Shown: positions 17,937 through 27,665 of the stretch, one piece after another
Layout: every line of letters begins with the position of its first letter
Numbering within the stretch: position 1 is the stretch's first letter
DNA from: JACDAN01 sp963721345
Lineage (GTDB): Bacteria; Actinomycetota; Thermoleophilia; Gaiellales; Gaiellaceae
Direction: 5' to 3'
DNA: 64,000 nucleotides
Assembly: GCA_963721345.1 (NCBI GenBank)
Contig: CAVRIT010000001.1
Location: forward strand, 1,736,001 to 1,800,000
The notes under the pieces: model-generated
What the model saw: the letters and a program-made list of their open reading frames with translations, nothing else
The model's database searches: none
Told to the model about the DNA's origin: nothing
Translations under genes and position numbers: made by a program

Positions 17937-18991
17937 GTAGGGCTTCTTCCAACGTCGCGACGCTCGACGCGCAGTTTTCTACCCATCCGCGCACTTCGGT
18001 ATCAGCGGAGTGCGTGCCAATGTCTTGGCGCGCAGCCTGGAGTGCGTTGTTTGCCCGCGAAAGGCGACTGATGAGCCTGCTCCGGCTTCCGGCGACCGCC
18101 TCGGTCGCGACCTCGAGATCCCGCGTACTCCGCAGAGCGCTGAGTCCTTCTGCAGTCCGAATTGTGCGGCCGAGAGTCGGGATATCACGCGAGTCGCTGA
18201 TGACCGGATCGTTCTGGGCATCGCCGAAGAGCCACGAAAGGACCTCTGCGGTTCTGGATGCGTCGGGGTCTTTGATCGGCCAGTAGCCAGCTCGAACGCT
18301 GCCGGGCGCGCCGGCCCCAAGGTGGGTCCGAATCGGAGCCGACTCCATCGCGCGCGTAAACACGCCGAATTTCCCCTCAGCCTCGGTGGTGTCGATGTCG
18401 AATTTCTCACGAGCTTGCTGGACGATCGAGTAGTTTCTGTAGGCGGCCCGGACTTCGCTTTCTGACTCGCCGACAAGTTCAGAGACCTGAGCGAAGACTC
18501 ATTCCCTCTTTGTCGATGAACCGGGAGATGAAGACAGCCTTGGGGTAAGGGTCCCATTCTTCGATTCCAGCGATGTGACGGTACCCGATGATAGGCGCAA
18601 CCTCGTCGTGTGATTCCACCTTGATAACTGGAACGCCGCGGGCTGGGATATCCGCTTGGTCAACCAGACGCTCCCATTCGCGCCGGCGACGGCCAACAAG
18701 CTCTCTGGCCCGGACGTCCGTCAGCAATTTCAGCGCGACCAGGCGCCGATTGCCTTCCACCACCGTGAACGTCTTATCTTCAGCGTGTGGAATAACGATG
18801 AGCGGCTCAGAGGCGAAGAAGCCGTGGAGTGCAATAGAGCGGCCAATTAGTATTGGCTCGTACGTTTTCTCGATGTATTGCAGCATCGCGTCTTGCGACC
18901 GATCCTCGAGACTTGATGGAAGACGAGGGTTTTCGGGATCAAGAAGAAGCTGCTCTAAGCGAACGTACTCGATGCGATCCGCAATGGCCAT
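17929..18991 (-). CDS. ParB/sulfiredoxin-domain protein of the defence island, frameshifted
   Basis: About 353 residues after omitting one base at about 18493. Start ATG 18991 has GAAGGAG 6 nt upstream. The N-terminal domain (YVRLEQLLLDPENPRLP, then TVVEGNRRLVALKLL) is a ParB/Srx fold, with GNRR replacing the GERR nucleotide-binding motif. Next come PVIKVESHDEVAPIIGYRHI and an HTH-like segment MSLAQVSELVGESESEV. The rest is helical. Unlike chromosomal ParB, no parA partner is present, and the gene is coupled to the nuclease-like gene and Vsr. ParB-fold proteins can be CTPases or nucleases; which applies here is unknown. Confidence 0.7.
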
Positions 18992-19144
18992 GCAACGCTC
19001 CTTCTTGCCTATACGGTGGTTGACAAGGCCTTTCGTGGCACAGGTGGGATTTCCTCGGCTGGTGGTGCATGAGCAGACGAGAACTCGGTTGGCCGCAGAC
19101 GAGCAGCCTGAGGGCAGATGCGAAGCTAAGCCGCTCTGATCCGG

Positions 19145-21881
19145 CTAGCTGCAGCCGGTGTTCGTGCCGCAGTCGCGGCACGTGTAGCAGCTGCCCGTTC
19201 GCACCATCCGGCCGCCGCACCTTGCGCACTCGACTGCGTCGTCCCACTGGTTGAAGAGCGCCGTCTGGCCCGGCGTGGCGATCTCGCCCGGCTCCGCGAC
19301 GTTCACCGCCGGCGCTGTGCCGCCCGCTGCATACGCCGCTGCCATCCGCGCCTTCACCTCGGGCGAGAGGATCCCCGCGTCCTCCTGCTGGTCGACCGTG
19401 AGGAACTTCTTGCCCATCCAGCGGAAGATGTAGTCGACGATCGACTTCGCGACTGCGGATGTCCTCGTCGTTCGTCAGGCCGCTCGGCTCGAAGCGCATG
19501 TGGCTGAACTTCGAGACGTAGACCTCGAGCGGCACGCCGTACTGGAGGCCCAGCGAGACCGAGATCATGAAGGAGTTCATCAGCCCCGCCAGGGTCGTCC
19601 CTTCCTTCGCGATGTCGACGAAGATGTCGCCCGGCGTCGAGTCCTCGAACAGGCCGACGTGGATGTAGCCCTCGTAGTCGCCGACGCGGAACTTGCGGCC
19701 GACCTCGACGCGATCCTCCGGCAGACGCCGGCGGCGCGGGGCGGCCACACCCGGAGTGATGACGGCCAGCTTGTCGCTCTTCCCTGAGAGCGGCTGCGCG
19801 ACCTTGCAGTTGTCGCGGTAGATCGCGATCGCCTTCACGCCGAGCTTCCAGGCATCCCGGAAGAGATCGCCGACCTCGTCGACCGTCGCGTGCTCGGGCA
19901 GGTTCACCGTCTTCGAGATCGCGCCCGAGATGAACGGCTGGACCGCGCCCATCATCTTCACGTGGCCCATGTAGTGGATCGCGCGCTCGCCGATCGCGCA
20001 GTCGAAGACCGGGTAGTGCTCCGGCTTGACGTACGGCGCGCCGACGACCGAGTTCTTCTCGTCGACGTACGCCTCGATCTCGGCGCCCTCGTCCGGCGAG
20101 TAGCCGAGCTTCTCGAGCGCCATCGGGACGGTCTTGTTGAGGATCGTGAGCTCGCCGCCGCCGACGAGCTTCTTCGACTTCACGAGCGAGAAGTCGGGCT
20201 CGACGCCGGTCGTGTCGCAATCCATCATGAAGCTGATCGTCCCGGTCGGCGCCAGCACCGTGGCCTGCGCGTTCCGGAAGCCGTTGACCTCGCCGGCGTC
20301 CAGCGCCTCGTCCCACGCCCGGCGGCTCGCCGACAGCAGATCCGCAGGAACCGAGCCCGAGTGCTCGATGTTCCCGACCGCCGCGCGGTGCTTGGCGATC
20401 ACGCCGATCATCGCCGCGGCGTTCCGCTGGTAGCCCTCGAACGGGCCCATCCGCTTCGCGACCTCGGCCGACTTGCGGTACGCCCGGCCGGTCATCAGCG
20501 CGGTGATCGCCGCCGAGTACGCCCGGCCCTCGTCGGAGTCGTACGCGAGCCCGCGCGCCATCAGCAGCGCGCCGAGGTTCGCGTAGCCCAGCCCGAGCTG
20601 GCGGTAGTCGACCGCGTTCTTGCCGATCTCAGGCGTCGGATACGAGGAGAACCCGACCAGGATCTCCTGCGCCAGGAACACCGTGTCGACCGCGTGCTCG
20701 AACGCCTCGATGTCGAGCTCGCCGTCTTCGCGGCGGAACTTCATCAGGTTCAGCGAGGCGAGGTTGCACGCCGAGTCGTCGATCGACATGTACTCCGAGC
20801 ACGGGTTGGACGCGTTGATCCGGCCCGTGTTCGGCAGCGTGTGCCACGAGTTGATCGTCGTGTCGTACTGGACGCCCGGATCCGCGCAGCGCCAGGCCGC
20901 CTCGGCCATGTCGCGCAGCAGCTTCCGGGCCTTGACGGTGTCGACGACGGCGCCGTCGGTGCGCGCCGTCAGGTTCCACTCGGCGTCGGTCTCGACGGCC
21001 TCCATGAAGGAGTCGGTGACGCGGACCGAGTTGTTCGCGTTCTGGTACTGGATCGAGGCCCAGTCCGGCGAGTCGAGCGACATGTCGTAGCCGGCCGCCT
21101 CGAGGACGCGCGCCTTCTCCTCCTCCTTGGCCTTGCACCAGATGAACTCCTCGACATCCGGGTGGTCGACGTCGAGGACGACCATCTTGGCCGCGCGCCG
21201 CGTCTTGCCGCCGGACTTGATCGTCCCGGCCGACGCGTCGGCGCCGCGCATGAATGACACGGGGCCGCTCGCATAGCCGCCCTTGGAGAGCTGCTCCTTC
21301 GAGGAGCGGAGGTCGCTGAGGTTGACGCCCGAGCCCGAGCCGCCGCGGAAGATCACGCCTTCCCGCCGGATCCAGTCGAGGATCGACTCCATCGAGTCGT
21401 CGATCGAGAGGATGAAGCAGGCCGAGCACTGCGGCTTCTCCTCGAAGCCGACGTTGAACCAGACCGGCGAGTTGAACGCCGCGAGCTGGTTGACGAGGAT
21501 CGCCTTGAGCTCGTCCTCGAAGGTCTGCGCCTCTTCCTCGTCGGCGAAGTAGCCGCCGTCGCGCCCCCAGCCGCCGATCGTGTCGACGATCCGGCCGATC
21601 ATCTGCTTCACGCTCGTCTCGCGCTCCGGCGAGCCCAGCCGGCCGCGGAAGTACTTCTGCGCGACGATGTTCGTGGCCGTCTGCGACCAGAACTTCGGGA
21701 ACTCGACGTCCTTCTGCTCGAAGACCGGCTTGTCCTTGCCCGGGATGTGGGCGTTGCGGACCTCCCACTCGACCTCTGCGAAGGGGTCGCGTCCCGGGAT
21801 CGTGAACAGGCGGCGGACACCGAGCTTGGCGGTGTCGTCGACGACGGAATCTGGGGTCTGAACTTGCTCGGCGCTGGCCAT
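19145..21881 (-). CDS. nrdJ: Adenosylcobalamin-dependent (class II) ribonucleotide reductase, frameshifted
   Basis: About 911 residues after omitting one base near 19451. ATG start with GGGAGG 7 nt upstream. The catalytic core is intact: NSPVWFNVG and SACFILSIDDSM with the first active-site Cys, NPCSEYMSIDDSACNLASL with the N-C-E radical-site residues, and PTGTISFMMDCDTTGVEPD. The C-terminus ends in a Cys-rich ribbon (CARCGGRMVRTGSCYTC). It makes deoxyribonucleotides from ribonucleotides using B12, independently of oxygen. The break falls at KSIVDYIFRWMG near residue 810; a true knockout of an essential gene is improbable, so a sequence error is likely here. No cobalamin riboswitch is evident upstream. 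Confidence 0.9.
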
Positions 21882-21989
21882 TGCGGAACCTCCCGGACAG
21901 GTTAGTTCGAGGACTCGTCCGTGGGGCGTGGGGCGCTCCGCGGGCGGACCTGAGAAGGTAGAAGGAGGGTCGGACGGAGTGGGTACCGT

Positions 21990-22535
21990 CTAGTCGGCGC
22001 GAGTCTTGCGCGCGAGCACCTTGCGGTGTGCGAAGCCCGCGGCGCCCGCGGTCATCAGCACCAGCGCGAGCCCGACGAGGATCAGCAGCGGCAGCGGGAA
22101 GGAGTCGGCGCTCGTCTGTGTCGGGTTGAGCGCCTTGTCGAGCGGGCTTTCGTCGTCGGCCTGCTCGTTGGCCTGGTTCGTGAGCTCCTCGGCCTCGGCC
22201 TGGGTGATGTTCGGCCTCGTCGGCTGCTTGGTGGTGCCTCCGACGCCGGCCAGCGAGCGGCCGTCGTCCTGCAGCGCCAGGTCGATCTTCTCCTCGATGT
22301 CGCTGTAGGCGCGGATGTCCTCGGGCAGGTTCCGACGGGCATCCTCGAGGCACCGGGAGGAGTAGATGCCGTCGATCCGGCCGTTGTCGAGCCAGTCGTC
22401 GATCACCTTCTCCCAGCACGGTTTCGCGGCCTGCGCGGGAGCGGAAAGCGAGAGGAACCCGGCCGTGGCGACCAGAGCTGCGGCGGCCAGGAAGGCCAGC
22501 CGACGGGTAGGGGAGGTCCACGGCGAAGCCGACAT
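21990..22535 (-). CDS. Secreted, C-terminally anchored small protein of unknown function
   Basis: 181 residues with a signal peptide (RRLAFLAAAALVATAGF, cleavage near AQAAKP). A short extracellular part follows with two cysteines (PCWEKVIDDWL and YSSRCLEDA) and an acidic, low-complexity linker. A C-terminal membrane helix (LPLLILVGLALVLMTAGAAG) is followed by basic residues. The layout (signal, small folded head, linker, C-terminal TM) is that of a cell-surface anchored protein facing outward. It lies 108 bp upstream of nrdJ on the same strand, but no functional link is apparent. Confidence 0.65.
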   Translation of the reverse strand: MSASPWTSPTRRLAFLAAAALVATAGFLSLSAPAQAAKPCWEKVIDDWLDNGRIDGIYSSRCLEDARRNLPEDIRAYSDIEEKIDLALQDDGRSLAGVGGTTKQPTRPNITQAEAEELTNQANEQADDESPLDKALNPTQTSADSFPLPLLILVGLALVLMTAGAAGFAHRKVLARKTRAD

Positions 22536-22618
22536 CAGACAGCAGTTTGCCCGAGGGGGGTGATTCGAACCTCAACACGGTGTAAACGGTTTGTTAGCGC
22601 GGCGCAGCCCTCGAGGCG

Positions 22619-24539
22619 GTGGTAGCTTCGCCGTCGATGCGCGCGGGCCTTCTACGGGGAGCCGGTGCGCAGCCTGGCCTCGCCGTCGGGGGCGTCGCGT
22701 GGGCGCTCTGCGGGCTCGCGCTCTTCTTCGGCGGAGGGTCGTCGTACGCGCCGCTGGTCTGGATCGGCGGGCTGGCGCTCCTCGCCGCCGGGCTTGCGCT
22801 GGCCGCCGTGTTCTGGGGGGCGCTGCCGGCGCCGCGGCTCGATCGCGCCGGGTGGGCGGTCGTCGGCTGTCTCGCCGCGCTCGTCGTCTGGATGGGGATC
22901 TCGATCCTCTGGTCGGTCGCGCCCGACAACTCGTGGGAGTACCTGAACCGCGGGCTCGTCTACCTCGCGTTCTTCGTCCTGGGGGTGGTGGTTGCCTCGG
23001 CGTTGCCTGCTGCCCCGCGACTCGCCGCCTACGGGCTCGCCGTCCTGCTCGCGGCGGTGATGGTCTGGGCTCTGGCGGGCAAGGTTGTCCCGAACCTCTT
23101 CCCGGACGGAGCCCGCGTCGCGCGGCTGCGCGATCCGATCGACTACTGGAACGGGCTCGCGCTGCTCGCGGCGGTGGCGCTGCCGCTCGGGCTCTGGCTC
23201 GCGCTGCGCCGGGACCACCGGCGGGCGGCCCGCGTCGCCGGGATCCTGCTGCTCTACCTCGCGGGTGTGACGATGCTGCTCACCTACTCGCGCGGTGGGC
23301 TGGCGGTGGCCGTCGTCACGCTCGCCCTCTTCCTCGCGCTTTCCCGGCAGCGCGTCGAGGCGCTCATCGCCGCGACCCTGGCCGGGCTGCCCGCGGCGCT
23401 CGTCGCCGCCTGGGCGTTCACCGAGCCCGGCGTCTCGTCCGACCTGCAGGCCTACGACGTGCGGCTGCGGGACGGGATCCAGTTCGGCGTCGTCTTCCTG
23501 TTCGTGGCGGCGGCTCTGGCGGTCGCTGCGCACGAGCTGATCGAGCGCGAGGACCGCCGGCGACTCCCGACGCTGTCGAACCGGTGGCTTGCAGTGCTCG
23601 CAGCGGTCGTGCTCGTTGCCGGCATCGGCGCGGCGAGCACGCGGTGGGACGAGTTCACGGACCCGACGAGCTCGGCCGGCGCCGGTCCCGAGCGGTTCAA
23701 CGAGCTCAACCTGAACAGCCGCTGGACGTGGTGGGAGGAGGCGTGGCACGCTCTTCGCGGACGACCCCGTCGGGGGAGTCGGGGCCGGGGCGTTCGTGAT
23801 CGCGCGGCGTCCGATCCGGGAGAACACGACCTACGCGCTCGAGCCCCACAACCTGGCGCTGCAGTTCATGGCCGAGACCGGGATCGTCGGCTTCCTGCTC
23901 TTCGCCGGCGTGGTGGGGGCCGCCGGGATCGCGGTGGTGCGCACCGTGCGGCTGCTCGACGAGCGTGAGGCGGCGGCGGCCTCGGCGCTCGGGGTCGGCG
24001 TGCTCGCGTACCTCCTCCACGCGCTCGTGGACTACGACTGGGACTTCGTCGCGCTGACCGCGCCGCTGATGGTCGTGCTCGGCGTGCTCGTGGCGGCCGG
24101 GCGAGGAGGCGTCACGAGACGGCGCTCGGCGCTCTGGGCTGCCGCGCCGCTCGTCCTCCTGCCGGCGCTCGTGTTCTCGCTCGCCTCGCCGTGGCTCGCC
24201 GACCGGAAGGTGCGGGAGGCGTTCGCGGCGATCGTCGAGAACGATCCGCAGGAGGCGCTCGACCACGCCGAGGCCGCGCGGACTCTCAATCCGCTGTCGA
24301 TCGACCCGCTGCTCGCGATCGCGGCGGTGCACGAGCTGCGCGGCGACGAGCGTGCCGCGCTGCGCTACTACGTCGAGGCGGTCGAGCTCCAGCCCGAGAA
24401 CTTCCGCTCCTGGTACGAGCTCGGGCGGTTCGAGTACAGCATCGGGTTCACCGAGCTCGGGATCGAGCACCTGAAGCGCTCGCGCGAGCTCGACTCGCTG
24501 GGGCCCGCGAACGACATCCTCGTTACGCTCGGCCTGTGA
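22619..24539 (+). CDS. O-antigen ligase-like (Wzy_C) membrane protein with C-terminal TPR, frameshifted
   Basis: About 640 residues after omitting one base near 23753. The start is uncertain (GTG 22619 or ATG 22637). Ten or more transmembrane helices; the segment LNSRWTWWEEAWHA, followed in the restored frame by FADDPVGGVGAGAF and NLALQFMAETGIVG, is the Wzy_C/O-antigen ligase signature with its periplasmic loop. The C-terminal 120 residues form TPR-like helices (NDPQEALDHAEAARTLNPLS, ENFRSWYELGRFEY). These enzymes transfer or polymerise lipid-linked glycans at the outer face of the membrane. The next gene overlaps its stop by 4 bp. Confidence 0.75.
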
Positions 24540-26206
24540 CTCGCCGCGGCGACCTGCTCGTCGCCGGCGCCGCGGGACTGCTCGCGCTGGTCGGCGCCGC
24601 GCTCTTCCTCCGGCTGTGGCGCGGCGACCTGGGCGTGCCGCTCGAGTACTTCGGCGACGTCAACCTCCAGCACGCGCTCGTGCGGCTCGTGCACGACAAC
24701 CTCTGGTTCTACGAGAACGGGCGGCTCGGCGCGCCGTCGGGGCTCGAGCTCTACGACTACCCGGTGCTGAGCGGCGAGACGCTGAACGTGCTCGCCGTCT
24801 GGCTGCTCGGGCTGGTCGGCTTCGGCTCCGCGGCGGCGATGAACGTCTTCTACGTGCTGACCTATCCGGCGGCTGCGGTCGCTGCGTACCTCGTGCTGCG
24901 GCGGCTCGGCGCGGACTGGGGCGCCTCGCTCGTCTGCGCGGTGCTGTTTGCGCTCGCGCCGTACCACTTCATCCGCGGCGAGACGCATCTCTGGCTCTCG
25001 GCGTACTACGCCGTGCCCGTCGGCGCCTACCTCGCGCTGAGCGTGCTCGGCGGGGACGAGTGGCGGCGCCGCTGGCTGTATCCCGGCCTGCTCGCGGCGC
25101 TCGTCGCGCTCGCCTCGGGCTCGTTCTACTACTCGGCGTTCACGGTGCTGCTCGTCGTCGTGGCGGTGGTGCTGCGGTACGTCGCGACGCGGGAGCGGCG
25201 GGCGGTCGTGGCGGGCGGGTTCGTCGTCGGCGTGATCGTCGCGGTCTCGCTCGTCCAGCTCGCGCCGACGATGGTCTACCGGGCGGCGAACGGGCGGAAC
25301 GACGAGGTCGCGAAGCGCTTCAGCTACGAGAGCGAGGTCTACTCGCTGAAGCTGTCGCAGCTCGTCTTCCCCGTCGACGGGCACCGGATCGACGCGCTGG
25401 CGCGGGTCAAGCAGCGCTACAGCGAGCGGTTCGCGCCCGGTGACGCGCGTGCGGCGGCGCTCGGGATCGTCGGCACCGCGGGGCTCGCGTGGTTGCTGGC
25501 CGTCTGCTTCGGGGCGCTCGCCGGGCGTCGCGCGCCGCCGCGCCACGTCCAGCTCGCCGCGCTGACGCTGACGGCGTTCCTGTTCGCGACGGTGGGCGGG
25601 CTCGGGACGGTCGTGTCGGGGGCCTGGTCGCAGACGCGCGCCTGGAACCGGCTCTCGATCTTCATCGCGTTCTTCGCGATCGCGGCGGTGGCGCTCGGGC
25701 TGACGGCGCTCCGGCGGCGACTGAGCGTTCCGGCGTTCGCGGCGGTGCTCGCCGCGGTGCTCCTCGTCGGGCTCTACGACCAGACGAGCGACTCGTACAT
25801 CCCGGACTACCCCGTACTGAAGGGCCTGTGGGCACATGACCGCGAGTTCTTCGGCTCGCTCGACCGGGACGGCGCGATGGTCGTCCAGCTGCCGTACGAG
25901 CCGTTCCCCGAGCCCCCGGTCGTGCGGCAGGCGGTGTACGAGCCGGCGAAGGCGTTCCTGCACACCGGCGAGACGCGCTGGAGCTGGGGCGCGATGCGCG
26001 GTCGCGAAGGGGACTGGCTGGCGCCGCTCGCCGATAGCCCGGCGGCGGAGATCGTCGCGGCGGCGAGGCAGCGGGACTTCGACGCAATCGTCGTCGACCG
26101 GATCGGCTACAACGACGACGGCGCGGCGATCGAGGCGCAGCTGACGGAAGAGCTCGGCGCGCCGCGGCGCAGCCCGAATCTCCGCTTCCTCTACTACGGG
26201 CTCTAG
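24536..26206 (+). CDS. YfhO/GT-C-like polytopic membrane protein
   Basis: 556 residues from a GTG overlapping the ligase stop (GTGA). About twelve hydrophobic segments. An early acidic loop contains EYFGDVNLQHALVRLVHDN, the position where GT-C glycosyltransferases and YfhO-type proteins carry their catalytic Asp region. A PYHFIRGETHLWLSAYYAVP loop resembles those of YfhO/DUF-type membrane glycosyltransferases. The soluble C-terminal domain ends in a DFDAIVVDR segment. It likely acts on polyprenyl-linked sugars with the neighbouring ligase. The acceptor is unknown. The hairpin at 26235-26286 follows and could terminate the pair. Confidence 0.65.
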   Translation: MTRRGDLLVAGAAGLLALVGAALFLRLWRGDLGVPLEYFGDVNLQHALVRLVHDNLWFYENGRLGAPSGLELYDYPVLSGETLNVLAVWLLGLVGFGSAAAMNVFYVLTYPAAAVAAYLVLRRLGADWGASLVCAVLFALAPYHFIRGETHLWLSAYYAVPVGAYLALSVLGGDEWRRRWLYPGLLAALVALASGSFYYSAFTVLLVVVAVVLRYVATRERRAVVAGGFVVGVIVAVSLVQLAPTMVYRAANGRNDEVAKRFSYESEVYSLKLSQLVFPVDGHRIDALARVKQRYSERFAPGDARAAALGIVGTAGLAWLLAVCFGALAGRRAPPRHVQLAALTLTAFLFATVGGLGTVVSGAWSQTRAWNRLSIFIAFFAIAAVALGLTALRRRLSVPAFAAVLAAVLLVGLYDQTSDSYIPDYPVLKGLWAHDREFFGSLDRDGAMVVQLPYEPFPEPPVVRQAVYEPAKAFLHTGETRWSWGAMRGREGDWLAPLADSPAAEIVAAARQRDFDAIVVDRIGYNDDGAAIEAQLTEELGAPRRSPNLRFLYYGL

Positions 26207-26234
26207 CACGAACGCCGATACCGTCGGCGCCTCA

Positions 26235-26311
26235 CGACCAACCCTCGACCTCCCTCGAGGGGTCAGACCCCCTTGAGGGTTGGTCGAGACATTGCGACGA
26301 AAGTGTTGCGG
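26235..26311. repeat. REP-like hairpin repeat, copy 1
   Basis: A perfect 12-bp inverted repeat (CGACCAACCCTC at 26235-26246 and GAGGGTTGGTCG at 26275-26286) encloses the palindromic core GGGGTCAGACCCC starting at 26259. A tail with GAGACATTGCGACGAAAGTG follows. The core, downstream arm and tail recur about 129 bp further on. Position after the membrane-protein operon also fits a terminator role. Such GGGGTC-AGACCCC cores are typical of dispersed REP-type elements. Confidence 0.65.
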
Positions 26312-26378
26312 GGGATGCGCTGAATGCGAGCGCCGAAAGTCCGTCTGCCCGTGGCGGCTACGCGGCAAGCGGCCCTGG

Positions 26379-26438
26379 CCAACCTCCGGGGTCAGACCCC
26401 TTGAGGGTTGGTCGAGACATCGCAACGAAAGTGTGACG
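26379..26438. repeat. REP-like hairpin repeat, copy 2
   Basis: Second copy of the element: core GGGGTCAGACCCC at 26388-26400, then TTGAGGGTTGGTCGAGACAT, matching copy 1 except for one C fewer in the core and a few tail changes (ATCGCAACGAAAGTG against ATTGCGACGAAAGTG). A shortened left arm (CCAACC at 26379-26384) can pair with GGTTGG downstream. No transposase lies in the window. The 299 bp between the genes at 26206 and 26506 hold these two copies and otherwise nothing I recognise. Confidence 0.65.
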
Positions 26439-26505
26439 GCTTGTCCGCGTCTCGGCGCCGCGCTCACCGAGCGCCCGCCCTGCGGTTTGGTCGCCTGGCT
26501 CGCGT

Positions 26506-27015
26506 CTAGGCGACGACGACGACGACGTGCGCGCCGAACAGGTCGCGGACGGTCAGCCCGTCGAGCGGGCCGACGATCTTGATCCGCATGTCGCGCGCCA
26601 GGCGCATCGCCTCGCCGCGGAAGCCCGGGCGGTACATGACTGTGCTGCGCATGTAGTCCGTGCGGGTCGCGTTCCCGACCTCGCCGATCGTGTAGCCGCG
26701 ACCGCGCACACGCGACGCGGCCTCGTGGGCGGCCCCGGGGACACCGTTTCCGTTCAGCACCATCACGGCGGTGTCCCCGCGGGCGAGCCGGGGGACTGAC
26801 GAGCCGACCTTCGGCTTCTTGGGAGCAGGCGCGGCGGCCACGCCCAGGGTGCGGTCGCGGGCGGTGTCGCGCATCCTCTCGGTCAGCGGCTTGCCGACGA
26901 GGATCACCCCTGCGGCGAGGATGATCACGAGCTCGACCGCTGCTACGGCGCTGGCGACGAGGGTCGCGGTCCGCCAGGGGCGGATGAGGATGTCGACTGG
27001 GACCGGCTGCTCCAC
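26506..27015 (-). CDS. LytR_C-domain membrane protein
   Basis: 169 residues from a GTG. One transmembrane helix (about residues 18-40) is followed by a Pro/Lys linker and an extracellular LytR C-terminal domain: AVMVLNGNGVPGAAHEAA, then RGYTIGEVGNATRTDYM, then VMYRPGFRGEAMRLARDM. The V-L-N-G-(T/N)-x-G-A pattern is diagnostic. The domain is found at the end of LytR-CpsA-Psr phosphotransferases and alone in actinobacterial envelope proteins. There is no LCP catalytic domain here. Divergent from tmk with a 44-bp gap. Confidence 0.75.
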   Translation of the reverse strand: MEQPVPVDILIRPWRTATLVASAVAAVELVIILAAGVILVGKPLTERMRDTARDRTLGVAAAPAPKKPKVGSSVPRLARGDTAVMVLNGNGVPGAAHEAASRVRGRGYTIGEVGNATRTDYMRSTVMYRPGFRGEAMRLARDMRIKIVGPLDGLTVRDLFGAHVVVVVA

Positions 27016-27059
27016 GGCGGACGCCTTTTTCGCCTGGACCCGCCACTATCCTCCCGCTC

Positions 27060-27665
27060 GTGTTCGTCACTTTCGAGGGCGTCGACGGCTCGGGCAAGTC
27101 GACTCAGGCCGAGCTGCTCGCGGAGTGGCTGCAGGGGGAGGGCCGCGAGGTCGTCACGACGCGCGAGCCGGGGGGCACCCCGCTGGGCGAGCAGGTGCGC
27201 GAGCTGATCCTGAACGGCGAGGTCATGTCGCCCTGGACCGAGGCCGCGCTGTTCACGGCAGCGCGCGCCGAGCTGGTCGACCGCGTGATCGGCCCGGCCC
27301 TCGCCGAGGGAGCCGACGTCGTCTGCGACCGCTACCTCGATTCCTCGCTCGCCTACCAGGGTGCGGCGCGCGGCCTCGGCGTCGAGCGGGTGCTCGCCTT
27401 CAACGTCGAGGCGATCCGCGGGATCCTCCCCGACCTCACGTTCCTGCTCCTCGTCGACGTCGACGAGGCTCGCAAGCGCTCCGACGCGGCCCGTGACCGG
27501 ATCGAGCGGGAGGGCGAGGCGTTCCTCATCCTCGTCGACAACGGCTACCGGCAGCTGGCCGGGCTCTTCCCGCAGCGCATCGTCGCCATCGAGGCGGGCG
27601 GGAGCATCCACGACATCGCGAAGGAGGTTCGTGAACACGTTCGAGAACGTGCCGGAGCAGGCTGA
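27060..27665 (+). CDS. tmk: Thymidylate kinase
   Basis: 201 residues, a normal length, from a GTG. P-loop FEGVDGSGKSTQ, the DR(Y/W) motif in CDRYLDSSLAYQG, REPGGTPLGEQVREL and the LID region are intact. Phosphorylates dTMP to dTDP in the dTTP pathway, in the cytosol. The next gene, holB, starts 35 bp before its end, an arrangement (tmk-holB) that is widely conserved in bacteria. Confidence 0.95.
   Translation: MFVTFEGVDGSGKSTQAELLAEWLQGEGREVVTTREPGGTPLGEQVRELILNGEVMSPWTEAALFTAARAELVDRVIGPALAEGADVVCDRYLDSSLAYQGAARGLGVERVLAFNVEAIRGILPDLTFLLLVDVDEARKRSDAARDRIEREGEAFLILVDNGYRQLAGLFPQRIVAIEAGGSIHDIAKEVREHVRERAGAG

Noticed and set aside
18010..18465. Plus-strand frame of 151 residues in the defence island
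   Set aside because: It is antisense to the ParB-like gene, without a recognisable start signal or protein pattern.
17929..18991. Chromosome-partition ParB with nearby parS
   Set aside because: No parA, no parS-like 16-mers and no origin genes. The motif is GNRR and the gene is coupled to a nuclease-like gene in an R-M island.
18939..19144. C-terminal extension of NrdJ to 18939
   Set aside because: This tail lies after the frameshift and is a wrong-frame translation. The correct frame ends in a Cys-rich ribbon at 19145.
26235..26438. CRISPR array
   Set aside because: Only two copies, long palindromic hairpins, no regular spacers and no cas genes.
24368..27097. A 909-residue minus-strand frame
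   Set aside because: Antisense to the ligase and YfhO-like genes and of Arg/Pro/Gly-rich, low-information composition, as expected from a GC-rich shadow frame.
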